A DNA stretch of 64,000 bases, taken from contig JAQPZY010001664.1 in assembly GCA_029931535.1 (NCBI GenBank), forward strand, positions 7,474,001-7,538,000, given 5' to 3'. Under the pieces are notes generated by a model that made no database searches, was not told the DNA's origin, and saw only the letters and a list, made by a program, of their open reading frames with translations. This stretch comes from Margaritifera margaritifera (taxonomy: Eukaryota > Mollusca > Bivalvia > Unionida > Margaritiferidae). Below are positions 21,615 through 33,151 of this stretch, one piece after another. The position numbers were made by a program, and so were the translations under genes. Numbering within the stretch: position 1 is the first letter of the stretch; every line of letters begins with the position of its first letter.

Positions 21615-23199
21615 TCTGGTCAATCGTTCTAGACCTGACATAAGTTAATACAGAAAGAAATGAAGTAGAGCTGGATAAGTATTCCTGACCAAAGCCCATG
21701 CTATCATCAATCTGAAATCAGAACCCAATAACATTGGACCTATTAATATTGTTAATCCATTTTAGCTTCATCTTTCGATCTTTCATAGAATAAATCCTCT
21801 CTTTGACTTCTGACCAGTCAATCAGTTGATATTACACCTAAATTACAACCACAATTGGTCATTCCCCATTAATATTACAGTAACAGAGCTGTTGATAAGA
21901 ATGTATTAAATTGAGTATTTTACTGGTTTGGAACTAATTGTGTTTTTTGAAATTTGATGGGGGTCTTTTGATAACACAAACTTGTGATACCAGACTGAGT
22001 CTTAATCCTTCAGACATTAATCATGCCTTTAAGAATGCATCAAATGGCTTAGTGGCCAAGACTAATTCAGTGTGCATTCGATCATATGGTTCTAACTGTG
22101 ATCAAGTTCATGAACTATCATTTCAAATGTGGGCGGAACATCCAGAATGTGTCCAGAAAGCGTAGTTTGAATTGATCAAAATATACTTGGACTGTACTTC
22201 AGCAGGAGGAATAAGGTGACAACTTTGGACTAAATGCTTGAAATTAAATTGTTTTGCATAATTTGAATGCATTAAAAAATGTCTTAATGCATTTTAGTCA
22301 ATTTGTTTGTGTAAAATATGCAAATATGCTGCTTTATAATCATATAGCTCCACAATGTTAGTGTGTGACAGTGTCTTCAAACCATGTCTTACTCTGTGTA
22401 CATTTATTAGTTATCCAGACAGATATTATCTGGACAAACTATTTGTCTCTGGATGAGTCTTGATATTTGACATGTTACTGTACTTTGAAATCAGACCTTC
22501 TTCAGATTCTGACATTCTTTTGGCCCCATTAGGATTAAAGGTTCTAATTGGTTTGTTTTTCTGCATTTTTCTGTTTTATAGTGAATGCCAATCAAATGAA
22601 ACTGATGTTAGTATCGATTTCCCATTACTGCGGTACTGATCATGAAACTCCAATGTAGCTGTTTGAGAAATGGGTTAAAAATTACTGTTGTTAGACAGGT
22701 TTCTGCTGTACAGTGTATCTGGATCATGATAATGGATGCACAAATTTGGTGTCTGAAAAAAAGTGGACTGCATAATTGAGTCTTTTTAATGATGATGTAT
22801 CAACACAGTTTTACCATTGTTTAAATTACTGGCAAAATTACAACTACAATATATGTGTCAATTGATATCCAATCTGTACTTTGTGAGAGAACAAGGTTGA
22901 CTAATATTACAGTGTCAAGCATAACGATTTTCTTACATAGTTTTTACAATTTATCTTGGCTATAACATTTCAGATGTTGAAAGCTAAAATAACAACTGCA
23001 AAAAGATACCTGATCATCACCCCCCCCCTCCCCCTGGGCTGGTTTTCAGAAATATTGGTCGAGAATAATGGGTCGGTTCTGTGTGCATATTTTTCTGTAA
23101 TCACTCAGAAACCAAGAGCCTTGACATTAGAAGCTGGAGTTTGCTCACACAACCTTTAATGGTACAGTGTACATGTACATTTGCACAGGATTAAAATAA
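21615..23199. other. Intergenic stretch, no confident gene
   Basis: No repeat recognised. The plus-strand 75-codon frame at 21938-22165 has mixed composition but no motif I know. A C-rich run lies at 23013-23026. Confidence 0.45.
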
Positions 23200-24001
23200 A
23201 ATTTAATAGCAGTAGTAACTTACCCGTTGCTGTTGCGTAGCTTATGCTTTTTCGTTTGATGGGAATACATCCTCCCACAGAGTGGAGAATTGTCAATAAG
23301 ACACGGTCCACTTGTGCACCTCACATGCCCATGCGCAGAATAGTCATCTTTTTCAAGGATGCCATGTTAATATATGTGTGTCGAATCTGTGACCAGAGAA
23401 AATTCCTAATGTTGCTTGTGCTTCACCGCAATGCAGCCTTCCTTCAACAAATATTGTCTCGGTGTTACATGTATCTTCTCTGTATACTATTTTACATGCC
23501 AGTAACCCCCACTCCCTTCAGAATTTGGTTTGTTAAGGGACCTCTTAGGTTACTACATTGTATCCCACCCTTTAGGGGTTAGGGTACACCCCTCTTATTT
23601 TCAAAATACAATTGGTTATGGGTAAGTCTTATGTGTTAAGTTATAACACAACATAGGCCCGACCTCAGTTAATAGGAATTTGTAACTCCTTTCATTAAGT
23701 AATTGATTAAACATCAATTCGGTGATTTTTCTGTTTCACCATTGTATTTTAATATGATTTGTGTGAGTTGTGTTGCATTGGCATTGTGTGTGTCTACATT
23801 GCTTCTAGAGAACAACAAAGTTTAACAATTGAACGTCTTCCTCATTAAAGAAAAGACAGGAAATTCTTCACAAGTGAATCATTGTTTACCTTGTGCAAAT
23901 ACACTGGGATGTATATAGATCGCAGCACATACAAGGAGGTGAGTTTCACTTGTGAAATAATACATATTGTCATTATTATTGTTCTCTTTCAGATAACTTA
24001 T
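23200..24001 (+). mobile_element. DIRS 5' end and leader, class I, truncated
   Basis: ATTTAATAGCAGTAG, then CCCGTTGCTGTTGCGTAGCTT, CCTCCCACAGAGTGGAGA and CATGCCCATGCGCAGAATAG match the left terminal repeat of copy C (31951-32133). Similarity continues through the leader (TTTAGGGGTTAGGGTACA, GGTAAGTCTTATGTGTT) to a TATTGTTCTCTTTCAGATAA block equal to 32972-32993 in copy C. It stops exactly where a new left terminal repeat (copy B) starts at 24002. So one DIRS leader is abutted or invaded by another in the same orientation. Confidence 0.75.
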
Positions 24002-24019
24002 ATTTTAAAAGCAGCAATT

Positions 24020-24180
24020 ACTTATCTCGTCGCTGTTGTATTGCTATTCTATTTTCGTGCCAAAAATCACAGTCCTTTTGATGTGAATACATCCTTCCAC
24101 AGAGTGGAGAAAAGGTTAGTATAACCTTTGCACTCCAGTCTATACGTTGCATAGTCCTGCACAGAACTGTCATCTTTTTC
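24020..24180. repeat. Copy B left inverted terminal repeat
   Basis: Pairs with 25616-25770 in inverted orientation; ends in GAACTGTCATCTTTTTC. Confidence 0.8.
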
Positions 24181-24223
24181 ACTGACACCATAGTGTGTAG
24201 GCGCAGACAACACGTCCGTCGTA

Positions 24224-24874
24224 GTGTATCTACAACGTCAGGGAGGCACACATGTCCCTTCTCTTTGCATGGAGATCTGGAACCTCCTCCTATGGGCAGC
24301 CTCAGAGGACACCTCAATCCAAGTTTGCCACATTCCGGGCAAGAAGCATGTATTAGCGGACAGCCTGTCCAGGACAGATCAAGCCATCCTCATGGAATGG
24401 TCTTTTCACTGCTCCGTAACAGAGGCTCTGTTCACACTCTGGGGAAGACCCCTGGTGGACCTGTTTGCGACCAGGCTCAACAACAGACTTCCCTTTTATG
24501 TATCTCCGGTCCCGGACCAGAGAGCATAGGCAGTGGACGCATTCAGCTTAGGGTGGGATCAGCTATTTGCATACGCCTTCCCACCGTTCCAATTGCTACC
24601 TCAAGTTCTGCAAAAAGTCAGAACTTCCACTGTGCAGATCATTCTCATCGCCCCACTGTGGCCCCAGCGATCAAGGTTTAATGATCTGCTAGACCTGTTG
24701 ATCAATCGACCCAGGTCACTACCTCATTGGAGGGATCTCCTGTCTCAACACCGGGGATCCCTTCTCCACAATAGCCCACACATTCTCCACCTTCATGCTT
24801 GGCTCATCTCAAGCGATCTCTCCGCCAGAACAAGTTTTTGGGCCGAGTTGCCAGTTGCATCATTCAGGCCATGA
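24224..24874 (+). pseudogene. DIRS RNase H end and methyltransferase-like domain (copy B)
   Basis: The frame from 24224 reads YLQRQGGTHVPSLC and HIPGKKHVLADSLSR, the best preserved RNase H C-terminal signature in the window, then PLVDLFATRLNNRLPFYVSP. A stop (TAG at about 24528) interrupts it; the frame resumes as AVDAFSLGWDQLFAYAFPPF and IILIAPLWPQRSRFNDLL to about 24720. The second half corresponds to the DIRS methyltransferase-like domain, whose role in retrotransposition is unknown. The N-terminal RNase H catalytic part was removed by the large deletion. Confidence 0.8.
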
Positions 24875-24879
24875 GAGCT

Positions 24880-25480
24880 TCCACATCCAAGGTCTATGAT
24901 GCCAGGTGGAGAATCTGTGATTGGTGCAGTAGGAAACGCGTTGATCCTATCTGCCTCTCTGACACTGGCTGTCTCCAGTTTAATGGGAATTACGATTCTG
25001 TTTCCCTCCTTTGTCAACCAGGATTTCTCGCTAAAAATCAATTACCTTCGGTAGCTCCACTATCTTTAGAGATCCCCATACTAAGTCAAATCTGTGCAGG
25101 GGATGATCGAGATAGACTCTTATGCCCTGTGAATGCCCTCCGTTTCTATCTTAATGCCTCCAAAGGAAAAAGGAAGGGTAGGAAATGTCTGTTTCTTCCT
25201 CTTAAGGGCTCTGTAGACATTTCGGCTGCCACTCTCTCCCGGTGGATTGTCACCACAATCAAAACAGTGTATCAGTCCCTTACTGATTGAGAGATTTCCT
25301 TTATGAAACTAAAAGCCCATGAGGTTCGAGTTGTTGCTGCCTCATAGACCTACATTAATCACTCCTCCTTAGGCAGTTTTTTTGAGTTCCCATTCAACCT
25401 TTTCCTTTTATCTCCACTTGTTAGCGCAATATAACGCTGGCATTTTTTTCTCTGGGGCCCATGGTTGCAGCACAACATGT
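24880..25480 (+). pseudogene. DIRS tyrosine recombinase remnant (copy B)
   Basis: The frame passes from RICDWCSRKRVDPICLS directly into DTGCLQFNGNYDSVSLL, skipping the recombinase N-terminal domain and the first catalytic arginine box present in copies C and D. It keeps ICAGDDRDRLLCPVNALRFY and STLSRWIV-type sequence, and the second box KAHEVRVVAAS (H and R intact) near 25310-25345, but then meets a stop. The tyrosine region is frameshifted. It is non-functional. Confidence 0.8.
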
Positions 25481-25615
25481 GGCTCAGAGAGACACCAACC
25501 TTCTATAAGATGGACTTCTCCCTCTGCGGTGAGTACATTACATTTTCTGTTTTTGATCAGTTTAACGAGAGCATCTGCCTGCCCCCCTAACTGACAAATT
25601 CAGCTAAGCAATAGT

Positions 25616-25770
25616 GAAAAAGATGACAGTTCTGCACATGACCCATGCGACATACAGACTGGAGTGCAAAGGTCATACTGACCCTTCTCCACTCTATGGG
25701 AGGATGTATTCACATTGAACAGACGGTGGTTTTTCTGCACAAAATAGGATAGCTAAGCAATCGCGATGGG
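25616..25770. repeat. Copy B right inverted terminal repeat
   Basis: GAAAAAGATGACAGTTC through GCAATCGCGATGGG; complement of the left repeat. Confidence 0.8.
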
Positions 25771-25871
25771 TAAGTATTGCATAATTAAAATTAGTTTTAC
25801 CCCCATCCCCCAAAAAACTACATCCTGCTACTGTATTAAACTAACAAATGAATGAATTAGTTTTGATGTTA

Positions 25872-26256
25872 TGATAATAGACCTATCACAAGAGTGGCTG
25901 ATATTGCTGTATGTCACTAAAACCTTAACGTGTGCTGATACTAATGAACTACTGACCAATACTATCGCTGGCGAAGGTGTGATCATCATGTTATTTACAG
26001 GCACACTGGCAGCTTGACAAACTTTCAGGCCTATGTCAGTCACCTGTCTGGCTACTATTATATATCATATACAAAATTAAATCATCATAACTTAAAGATT
26101 TTCTCAACCATTTTTCATGAAATATTTAGTATGCACTAAAAAATTAACAGTAATTCACACTGGGTAAGTGTCAAAGTAAAATACTTTGATTTTATATGAT
26201 GTGCTCTGCTAATGAGTAGCATTGTCATGTCGACTCTTGTGATAGGTCTATTATCA
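25872..26256. mobile_element. MITE, ~385 bp, 24-bp terminal inverted repeats
   Basis: The left end starts TGATAATAGACCTATCACAA (to 25895) and the right end is its exact complement ending TTATCA at 26256. No target duplication is obvious, so the superfamily is uncertain. The 71-codon minus frame inside is not a gene. Confidence 0.8.
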
Positions 26257-26702
26257 GGTCACTTGAAAGGTTTGATGTTTATTTGATGAATATGTATGAA
26301 ATAAGTTTGTCAAAAGAAAAAAATTACAATGTAGAATGAAGCTTTTAACATACAATTTGAATATAACTTTCAGTCTCTTGTTGATGGGTTCAAATGAAGA
26401 TTGGTGCTTTAAAAAATGTTTCAGTTTTTAATGTTATAAAAAAATAAAAGCAGTTGGACTTACAATTCAGTTTTGTATATGCAATGTATAAATTGGCTTT
26501 ATGCCTACTTTTTCCCTGACTACATCCATTTTAGAATACAGACTCTCGCCTGATGTAGACAGACTCTGGTGTTCTTAGTGAAATTTTCTGTCCCTTACAT
26601 TTACATTTTGAAAATATGTTCCTTATCTATCTTTGTGACTGCCTTTGTCACTATGCATGTGTACAGTATTTATGTTTGGCATGGTAGATTAGAGACTAAA
26701 TA

Positions 26703-27008
26703 CAGTGCTCCCTCACTATAAAGACAGTATACTGCTGGCCATCTTATATTGGAGGTATAGTCATGGATCTCATTCAGTTTTTTCAATTTTATGTTGTCAT
26801 TGCTGGTTGAATTATTTCACTTGATTTTAGTTCTTGGCAAATAGAAAACATCTACAACTTGCTTTCACATCATTAAATACTCAGTTTTTTGTGGTTTAAA
26901 GCAGTATTATGAAACATCCTTGTTTGAACAACCCTCAGTATAAGACCCCCTTGCTTATTAAAGGTCACTTCTATGGCTTGTATGAGCAGCATTATAAATG
27001 GAGTACTG
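26703..27008. mobile_element. Tc1/pogo-like MITE, ~306 bp, TA target
   Basis: CAGTGCTCCCTCACTATAA at the left and TTATAAATGGAGTACTG at the right form an imperfect inverted repeat. Both sides carry TA (26701-26702; 27009-27010), the target of the Tc1/mariner/pogo group. CAGTGxTCCCTCxCTATAA resembles pogo/Tigger ends. No transposase. Confidence 0.55.
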
Positions 27009-27140
27009 TAATAGTGTCGAGTGTATTCATATACCTTATTATAGAAATTTGAATTTATGAAATAAGGAACTGTTGATAGTTCTACTGAAAACTAAATAGT
27101 TATGATTCAGTTTTAAGGATTGAAAAACTTTAGTTCGCGG

Positions 27141-27292
27141 CATAAAACACAAGACTACAATATATTTGCAATTTTCTATCTACATGTACACATAAAACAC
27201 AAGGCTACAAGATATTGACATTTTCTATCTACATGTACACATAAAACACAAGACTAACAAATGTTAACATTTTCTATCTCCCTGTACAGTGT
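27141..27292 (+). repeat. Tandem repeat, three ~50-bp units
   Basis: CATAAAACACAAGACTACAA ... CATTTTCTATCTACATGTAC repeats at 27141, 27191 and 27240. Confidence 0.9.
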
Positions 27293-27653
27293 AACTTCTT
27301 ATGAGAATTTCATGAAATTGTGCAAGAATCTTAGATTTTCCAGTGGATGTATTTCATAGCTCAGAAACATGTTAGATTTGTGTGCAGAGGCTGCTGGATA
27401 AGGGATTTTGTTTTCTTGGTTGAAAATATATGGCTGTGGATCTTTTTTAATCTGTCCTTGACATGTTAAGGTCATGCCAGGAGTTGTGAATCCAAATCTA
27501 CAGTGTACCTCCATGCTGGGGAGCATTCAAAAACTTGCTGCTCTATATATTTTGACAGGGAATAAAGTAAAACCTCTTGTGAGAAGATAAAGAGCAAGTT
27601 TATTGAAAGTTAGACAAGAAGGACAAATGCCAGGTTCCTACATTTGTTTGAGG

Positions 27654-27988
27654 CAGGGGTCGGCAACCATTTATACTTAAATAGCCAAAATATGCTATGT
27701 CACAATTTGGAACAAGAGAAAACAAAGAGCCAGTAAAAGAAAACCCATTTGTAACTGACAGTATACAATTTAACATTATTGATATCAACATGTTGATTAA
27801 TAATATGAGAAGAAAAGCAAGAGACAAAAGGACCGAATTGATGTAAGTAATTAGGCATTTTTTATTTTTTAAAATTAATTTTAATATTAATGTAAAAAAT
27901 GTTGTGTATTTTAGGGATGACACAAGAGCCATATTTTGTTCCGTACTGAGCCACATTTGGCTCGCAAGCCATAGGTTGCTGACCCCTG
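27654..27988 (+). mobile_element. hAT-type MITE, 335 bp (CAGGGGTCGGCAACC ends)
   Basis: Termini CAGGGGTCGGCAACC and GGTTGCTGACCCCTG are inverted. Flanks GTTTGAGG (27646-27653) and GTTTGAGA (27989-27996) are an 8 bp target duplication with one change. A second copy lies in opposite orientation at 54672-54982. The interior is AT-rich with CAACATGTTGATTAATAATA and no transposase. Overlapping open frames are shadows. Confidence 0.9.
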
Positions 27989-27996
27989 GTTTGAGA

Positions 27997-30459
27997 TCTT
28001 GCTATTTTGCCCTCTTGCTAATGTTTTTAGATGTACTTGGCTTGAGGTCTATTTTTATTGCTTTCCCAGGGGCTATTTTGAACTAATTACATGCTCTATG
28101 ACTGCAGAAAGATCAAATGCACAGGTCCGTGAGTTTTGGTATTCACAGCTAGCCTTGAGCATTCTATGCTTTTAAAGAAGCCATTGTTAGAAAGAGGGAA
28201 GTAAAAACCTGATGCAAAAATAATTCTTTCCTGTTGTCAAGACGAACAAAGTTTATAAATCATAGTACATATGTCCAGGTAAAGGTGTGAAAATGCCCAC
28301 CGTTGATTCAGGATAACATGAGACTTATGTCAGATTCTAGTCACAGTTTCAATTTGATTGGTCTTTCATGAAGTACATGTAGTTCTAATTTCATTTGGGT
28401 ATACTAAAATGTACCTTTTGATAAGATGGAACCATCTATGACCAAAGCTGCACTGCAGTGGCACGTGAAAGCATTATATTTTAGTTTAATATTGTCTCAT
28501 CTGATTTAACTTGATGTCAGAGACAATAGGTGTCATTTTTCTGGCCATGACTAGTTTAAGGTTTGTATTTAAGTTTTTGCAAGTTAGGTACAGGGAGGAT
28601 ACATGAACACACATAGATACAGGTGAGACACCAGGTTTCTCTGCAACGCTTTTAGACTCTTGTCAGTAAATAATTGTCAAATTCGAACAAAAGAAAAACA
28701 AAACAAAATAGACTATCCTTATCTCATTCTCACAGACATAGTGAGACTACTTCAGCCCTTCCTCCATAGTGGCTTTTATAAGGAAGTCCTTACAAGTTTA
28801 TTCCAGCAAGATTTACTACTCTTGGGCACTCTTCTTATAAAAGAGGAATAACTTTCTTTTTTAAAAACAGATTGCTTTCAAAAAAATTTTTTTATTGCTG
28901 TGAAAGATTTTTGTTCTCATTTTATTCAACTCTGAAAAGAGTGATTCTATTTATTTCTTTTGAAATTAAATTTAAAGTCGACCATGGTTGCTATGTTGTT
29001 GTCTTTTGCTAGGCTTTCCCTATCTGTTTAAAGCTATGTGTATGATGTATGGGTAAACATTATGATGTCATAAATTAAAACACTTTTGTATGCATCCAGT
29101 TGAGAGCAATGGTTATATAGATACATAACGGACATACTGGGTTTGCCCAGTTGTCCAGTACTGACTAAAACAAGAAAAAAGTTGGTACATGTACTTTAGA
29201 AAAGTACCAATAGAGGATGTAAGCTACCAGTAAATAAGAACTTGGATCTACCTCTACCACTTCCGTTGGCAGGTCTAGTTTTACTTTCACTATGAACGAA
29301 ACACCTCAGCTCACTAGATGCAGTTATTCTATATATGTAGGCTACTATTCAAGTTACAGGGTGTGTGACAGGTACAGTACTTGTTTATTATATTATATCT
29401 TTTTGTGCAAGTATGAGAAAAACAGTCCAGCAAAGAAAGTAATCAGAATTCTGCATAAAGAGTAAAAACAGCCCCAAAGCACACATCCGCCCCCCCCCCC
29501 AAAACACAACAAATCTAATAAAGAGGATGCTCTAGTGTCCTCTAACAAAACAGAGGCATAACTCTAGGTTTTTGTTACATGAGGAAAAAGGCTGAGAAAA
29601 AACATAGCAAAATCCAAAAATGTTAGCTTTTCGAGAAATAAATCATTATTCATTGCCCCCCCCCCCCACCACCACCACCACCACACACACACACACACAA
29701 AATTCCTTGATATTTTGCATATAATGCTGAGAAAATAACTATTTTAATTTATTCAACAACACGGTGGTTTTGTCCAGCCTTATGGCCTCCACTGCCTCAT
29801 TATTCTGCTTAGGTTAGTCAAGTAGACAGATCTTGGATGAATTTAGGGTCCAGCCATGATTGTAGGATCAGCAGAAGCCTAAGAAAAATAGCTGTAGCCA
29901 AGAAAATCACAGTGATGTTCCTGAAGAACTGACAGAAGCCATTAATTATCTGGATATCTTATGTCCATGTGCCTTAATGAAGCCCCTTGCATGATGTCCT
30001 AACTATGGTCAGTCAGTTATGTGACATTTCTTGGCCAAGAGTCATCAGTAATGGTTAGTACAACATTAAGTAGTGGCTAGATGACAGTATAATGGGCAGC
30101 GTTACAGTGTATGTTAGACAGAGGTGTTTTCTTGTTTGACCAATTTATGAACGGTGCTGGACACACTTCATGAAGGGTTTACTGCATCTGATGGTCATGA
30201 ACCCTTATATGGAAGGGAATTTTAATGTGCTACATAAGTACAGAATCTGGTACTTAAAGAATTTTAATGTCAGACTTTGAAGTTTGCAACCCAGGTTTTG
30301 ATGAACTCTTCTTTGCATGGGAATTTGCTTCATTAGCACTGGAAAAAATGAAGATACCGTACAAATTTGCATGAATTATTCATGAATTATTCTTTGTTTT
30401 GGAATATGCAGCAAAGTTTAGCAGTACTAGATAACTGCAGGAGCTGTCAAGAATTGTGA
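27997..30459. other. Intergenic stretch with simple repeats, no gene
   Basis: No transposon family recognised. C runs at 29489-29500 and 29656-29668 are followed by CCA and CA microsatellites. Confidence 0.45.
29656..29699. repeat. Poly-C, (CCA)n and (CA)n simple repeat
   Basis: A C run of about 13 leads into CCACCACCACCA and then CACACACACA. Confidence 0.95.
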
Positions 30460-30930
30460 TTTAATATCAGTAATATGTCACCTGTTGCAATTGTGTAGCT
30501 GGATCTTTTCCGGATGGAAAATACCAGACCATATGGTGAGAATTCATCCTCCCATGGGGTTGACTGGAAGGTTCTGGAATACCAGGACACTCCTAGTCCA
30601 ACCCGCAGATACCTTGCCCATGTGCACTGTCCTTCTTTCTTTTTCTGGTCGCAGACATTACTGCAGCTTTAATTTATGTCAAAGAGGAAATTGCCTTTGC
30701 TTTGTGTGTCAGTATTGCGATTTTAGTTTTTCTTTATGTGCATCATTTTCATCGTGTGGAATTACCCTTGATCAAGCATTTATTCTGTTTGAATTTAGCT
30801 CTCTTGAGAGTTATTCACAATTTTTCTGGTTATGTTTTGTATAACTTTGCATTTAGGTTCCTACCCCACAGGGGTGTTAGTGTAACTATTATTGTTTGAG
30901 AATTATGTTTTGGCTCAAGTAGGTATTTAG
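30460..30930 (+). mobile_element. Solo DIRS 5' end, class II (first of a tandem pair)
   Basis: Begins TTTAATATCAGTAATATG and contains CATCCTCCCATGGGG and CCTTGCCCATGTGCACTGTC as at 3208 and 60219. The leader (TTAGCTCTCTTGAGAGTTATT) runs to GTAGGTATTTAG at 30930. There a second 5' end begins without a gap, in the same orientation. Confidence 0.75.
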
Positions 30931-31435
30931 TTTAATATCAGTAATAGCATACCTGTTGTTATTGCATAGCTGCCTTTTCTGAGGGGGAAATACCCTGACC
31001 GAGTGACGAAAATTCTTCCTCCCATTTAGTGAGAACCAGAAAATTCCGTAACACTCGACCATGAAGTGCGCACACTCTGACATGTGCCATAGGCTTCATT
31101 CTTTTCTCAGTCGTAATGTCAGATTGTTCATGTTGCTTCTTGTGAAGAACATAGCCAGCTGCCTCATGGGATCAGTAAGTGAATTGCTTAATTTTTGTGT
31201 GTGCTATATTCTTCTAAGACGTAGGATTATACCCTGATCGAGTTTTTATCAACTGTGGAGTTAAGCTCTCCTGAGAGTTTTTAGATTTATGTTATGTACA
31301 AGTAGAGTACGCCTGACAATTATTGTGTCCTTTTTACCCTTCACAGTGTGTTAGTTATTCAATTGGTGTGTGTGTTTTCTAGTAAGGGTAGGTTATTTTT
31401 ATGATAATTTCCCCTACCCCTGCATTATTGCAGTC
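30931..31435 (+). mobile_element. Solo DIRS 5' end, class II (second of a tandem pair)
   Basis: TTTAATATCAGTAATAGCAT restarts the terminal repeat directly after the previous copy. It shares TGTTATTGCATAGCTGCC, TTCCTCCCATTTAGTGAGAA and the leader words TTAAGCTCTCCTGAGAG, TTTCTAGTAAGGGTAGG with the copies at 3208 and 60219. No gag follows. Confidence 0.75.
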
Positions 31436-31950
31436 TTGTAAGGTCCATGAAGAGCGAGGCAGTAATCAAGCACATCACATTATATTGCATGGAGCAATTT
31501 AATATTGTATATATATATAGGCTTTCTCATTGGAAATTTCATGGTATCTTAGGTAAACCACATTTATAAAAGTGCTGTCATGCCTCAACTTTGACCTTAC
31601 CTTCAAAAAAACAAAAAAGGGGTTTTCATATTATTGCCTCACATATAATTAATTCACCATATTTATATAGTGAATTGTGCATTTTCATATCGTGGTAGCA
31701 GGTCCCACACTTGGTACTATTATATTTACACTGCCATTTATCGAACATGGGCTACGTTTTTATTTTGGATAGCCTTCTCTATAATTTAGCAATTGTAACC
31801 TCTGGTCCTTTGCTAAATTCAGTAGGTCCCTTGCTTGCTTTAGCCTGGTTGACCAGTAACCTTGTTTCTTGTTGCTATCCAGGGAACTGAGTAGTTTCCC
31901 CTTATACTTTTTTGTTATGCCCTAGTCCTGTGTCTTATTGATGAACCCTT
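31436..31950. other. Spacer before copy C
   Basis: No gene recognised. It may be remaining leader of the preceding class II element, but I cannot align it to other copies. Confidence 0.4.
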
Positions 31951-31974
31951 ATTTTAATAGCAGCAATACATTAT

Positions 31975-32133
31975 CCCATCACTATTATATAGCTTATTAC
32001 TTTTTCGTGTCGAAAAATCTTGTCCGTTCGATGTGAAAAACATCCTCCCACTTAGAGTGGAGATTTTGTCAACAAGACAAGTCACACCCGTGCACCTCTC
32101 CGTGCCTGCGCGAAAATTCATCTTTTTCATGGA
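31975..32133. repeat. Copy C left inverted terminal repeat
   Basis: CCCATCACTATTATATAGCT through CTTTTTCATGGAC is the reverse complement of 37355-37514 with about five mismatches. It includes TTTTTCGTGTCGAAAAA and CCTCCCACTTAGAGTGGAG, themselves small palindromes. Confidence 0.95.
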
Positions 32134-32319
32134 CACCATGGCTAATGGTTGTCGAACGTAACCTGAGAAAAATTATCTGCTGCGGTTTTCAACCACGTTT
32201 GGACCCTTCTTTCACCTAAATTCAATCTGGGTTACATTTGTACATCTCGTCTTATGTGTTTTATGCTGCCCTACGTCAGTGTTTTGTTTTAGAAAAGAGT
32301 CTTTCTAAATTGCCACGTG

Positions 32320-33151
32320 TATTCTGTCCTTAGGGGTGAGGGTACAGCATGTGTTTTTTCTTTTCAGATACAATTTAGCTCACGGTAAGTCTTGTGTGTT
32401 CATTACAACATGACATAGACAACCGAGATAGCGCCGCAATTAGCAGGCGCATAATTCTACCAATTAAATATTTGTTTACATATTATTGTTTTTGCTAATT
32501 CATCAATTGTATCGTTAGTTACCACGCGTGACGCGTCGCATTGCTATGCTGTACTTTTTCTTGGGAACAATAAAGTTTGTCAAGAAAACTAGACTCCTAA
32601 TCCTTGTAACATGTATATGTATATTGTTTACCTTTAGACAAATTCCACTGTGGTGCATATAGACCGCTAAAGTATATGCAAACAGAGCGAAGTGAACTGG
32701 TGTGCATAGAGCACGCTACATATACAAAAAGGGTGAGATTGCCACATGTGGAAATAAAAGATGAGTTTTACACGTTTTATTATTGTATTATTTTATATAA
32801 AATAAGTAGGAGACAATTGTTTACCTTTGAACATACACTGGGGTGCAATTAGCACACAGTGGATGCAAAGAGGTCAGAATACTGGTGTGTGTATAGTACG
32901 CAGTATATACAAACGAGGCGAGTTTTCACGTGTGGAAATGATATAATATTGTTGTTATTATTATTATTATTATTGTTCTCCTTCAGATAAATTCTTAATT
33001 CAGGGAACAATTGCCATTTTTTGTGCAAATATACTGGAGGTGTATAACACCCGGTACATACAGACAGGTGAGTTTTACGTATGAAGAATAATACAATATT
33101 ATTTTTATTATTATTGTTCTCTTTCAGAAACATTTTTCTTTTCAGAGAACA
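32320..33151 (+). promoter_or_regulatory. Copy C leader with repeated, splice-site-like modules
   Basis: The leader between the terminal repeat and the first gag ATG contains three related modules, at about 32630-32760, 32820-32945 and 33001-33125. Each has TTTACCTTTGAACATACACT-like and TATACAAA(C/A)G-like words, then GGTGAGTTTT(A/C)ACGTG-like sequence. The second and third are followed by a TTA-rich stretch and GTTCTC(C/T)TTCAG; this is not seen after the first. GGTGAGT followed by a pyrimidine-rich CAG resembles a donor and acceptor pair. The last acceptor-like CAG lies 6 bases before ATG at 33152. A similar TTTTCTCTTGCAG precedes gag in copy E. This suggests spliced leaders, which is inference. 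Confidence 0.45.
32952..32980. repeat. (TTA)n microsatellite
   Basis: Perfect TTA run inside a leader module. Confidence 0.95.

Larger units (their letters stand above)
24002..25823 (+). mobile_element. DIRS copy B, internally deleted, both terminal repeats present
   Basis: The left inverted repeat (24020-24180) and right inverted repeat (25616-25770) are close reverse complements; both carry GTGAATACATCCT(C/T)CCA and CTTTGCACTCCAGTCT(A/G)TA. The right end continues through GTAAGTATTGCATAATTAAA to AAAAAACTACAT. The 1.8 kb element lacks gag and all of the reverse transcriptase; the leader joins straight to RNase H. Most of the internal complementary region is also gone: only AGCTAAGCAATAGTG (25601-25615) remains before the right repeat. 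It cannot encode its own copying and probably could not be circularised normally. Confidence 0.85.

Noticed and set aside
21938..22165. 75-codon plus-strand gene
   Set aside because: No motif, no partner exons and a length that is common by chance in AT-rich DNA; left as unassigned sequence.
24018..24317. Minus-strand 99-codon gene
   Set aside because: It is the antisense of the DIRS copy B terminal repeat and RNase H start.
27600..27956. Minus-strand 118-codon membrane-like protein
   Set aside because: It is the translation of the AT-rich interior of a hAT MITE; the hydrophobic look comes from base composition.
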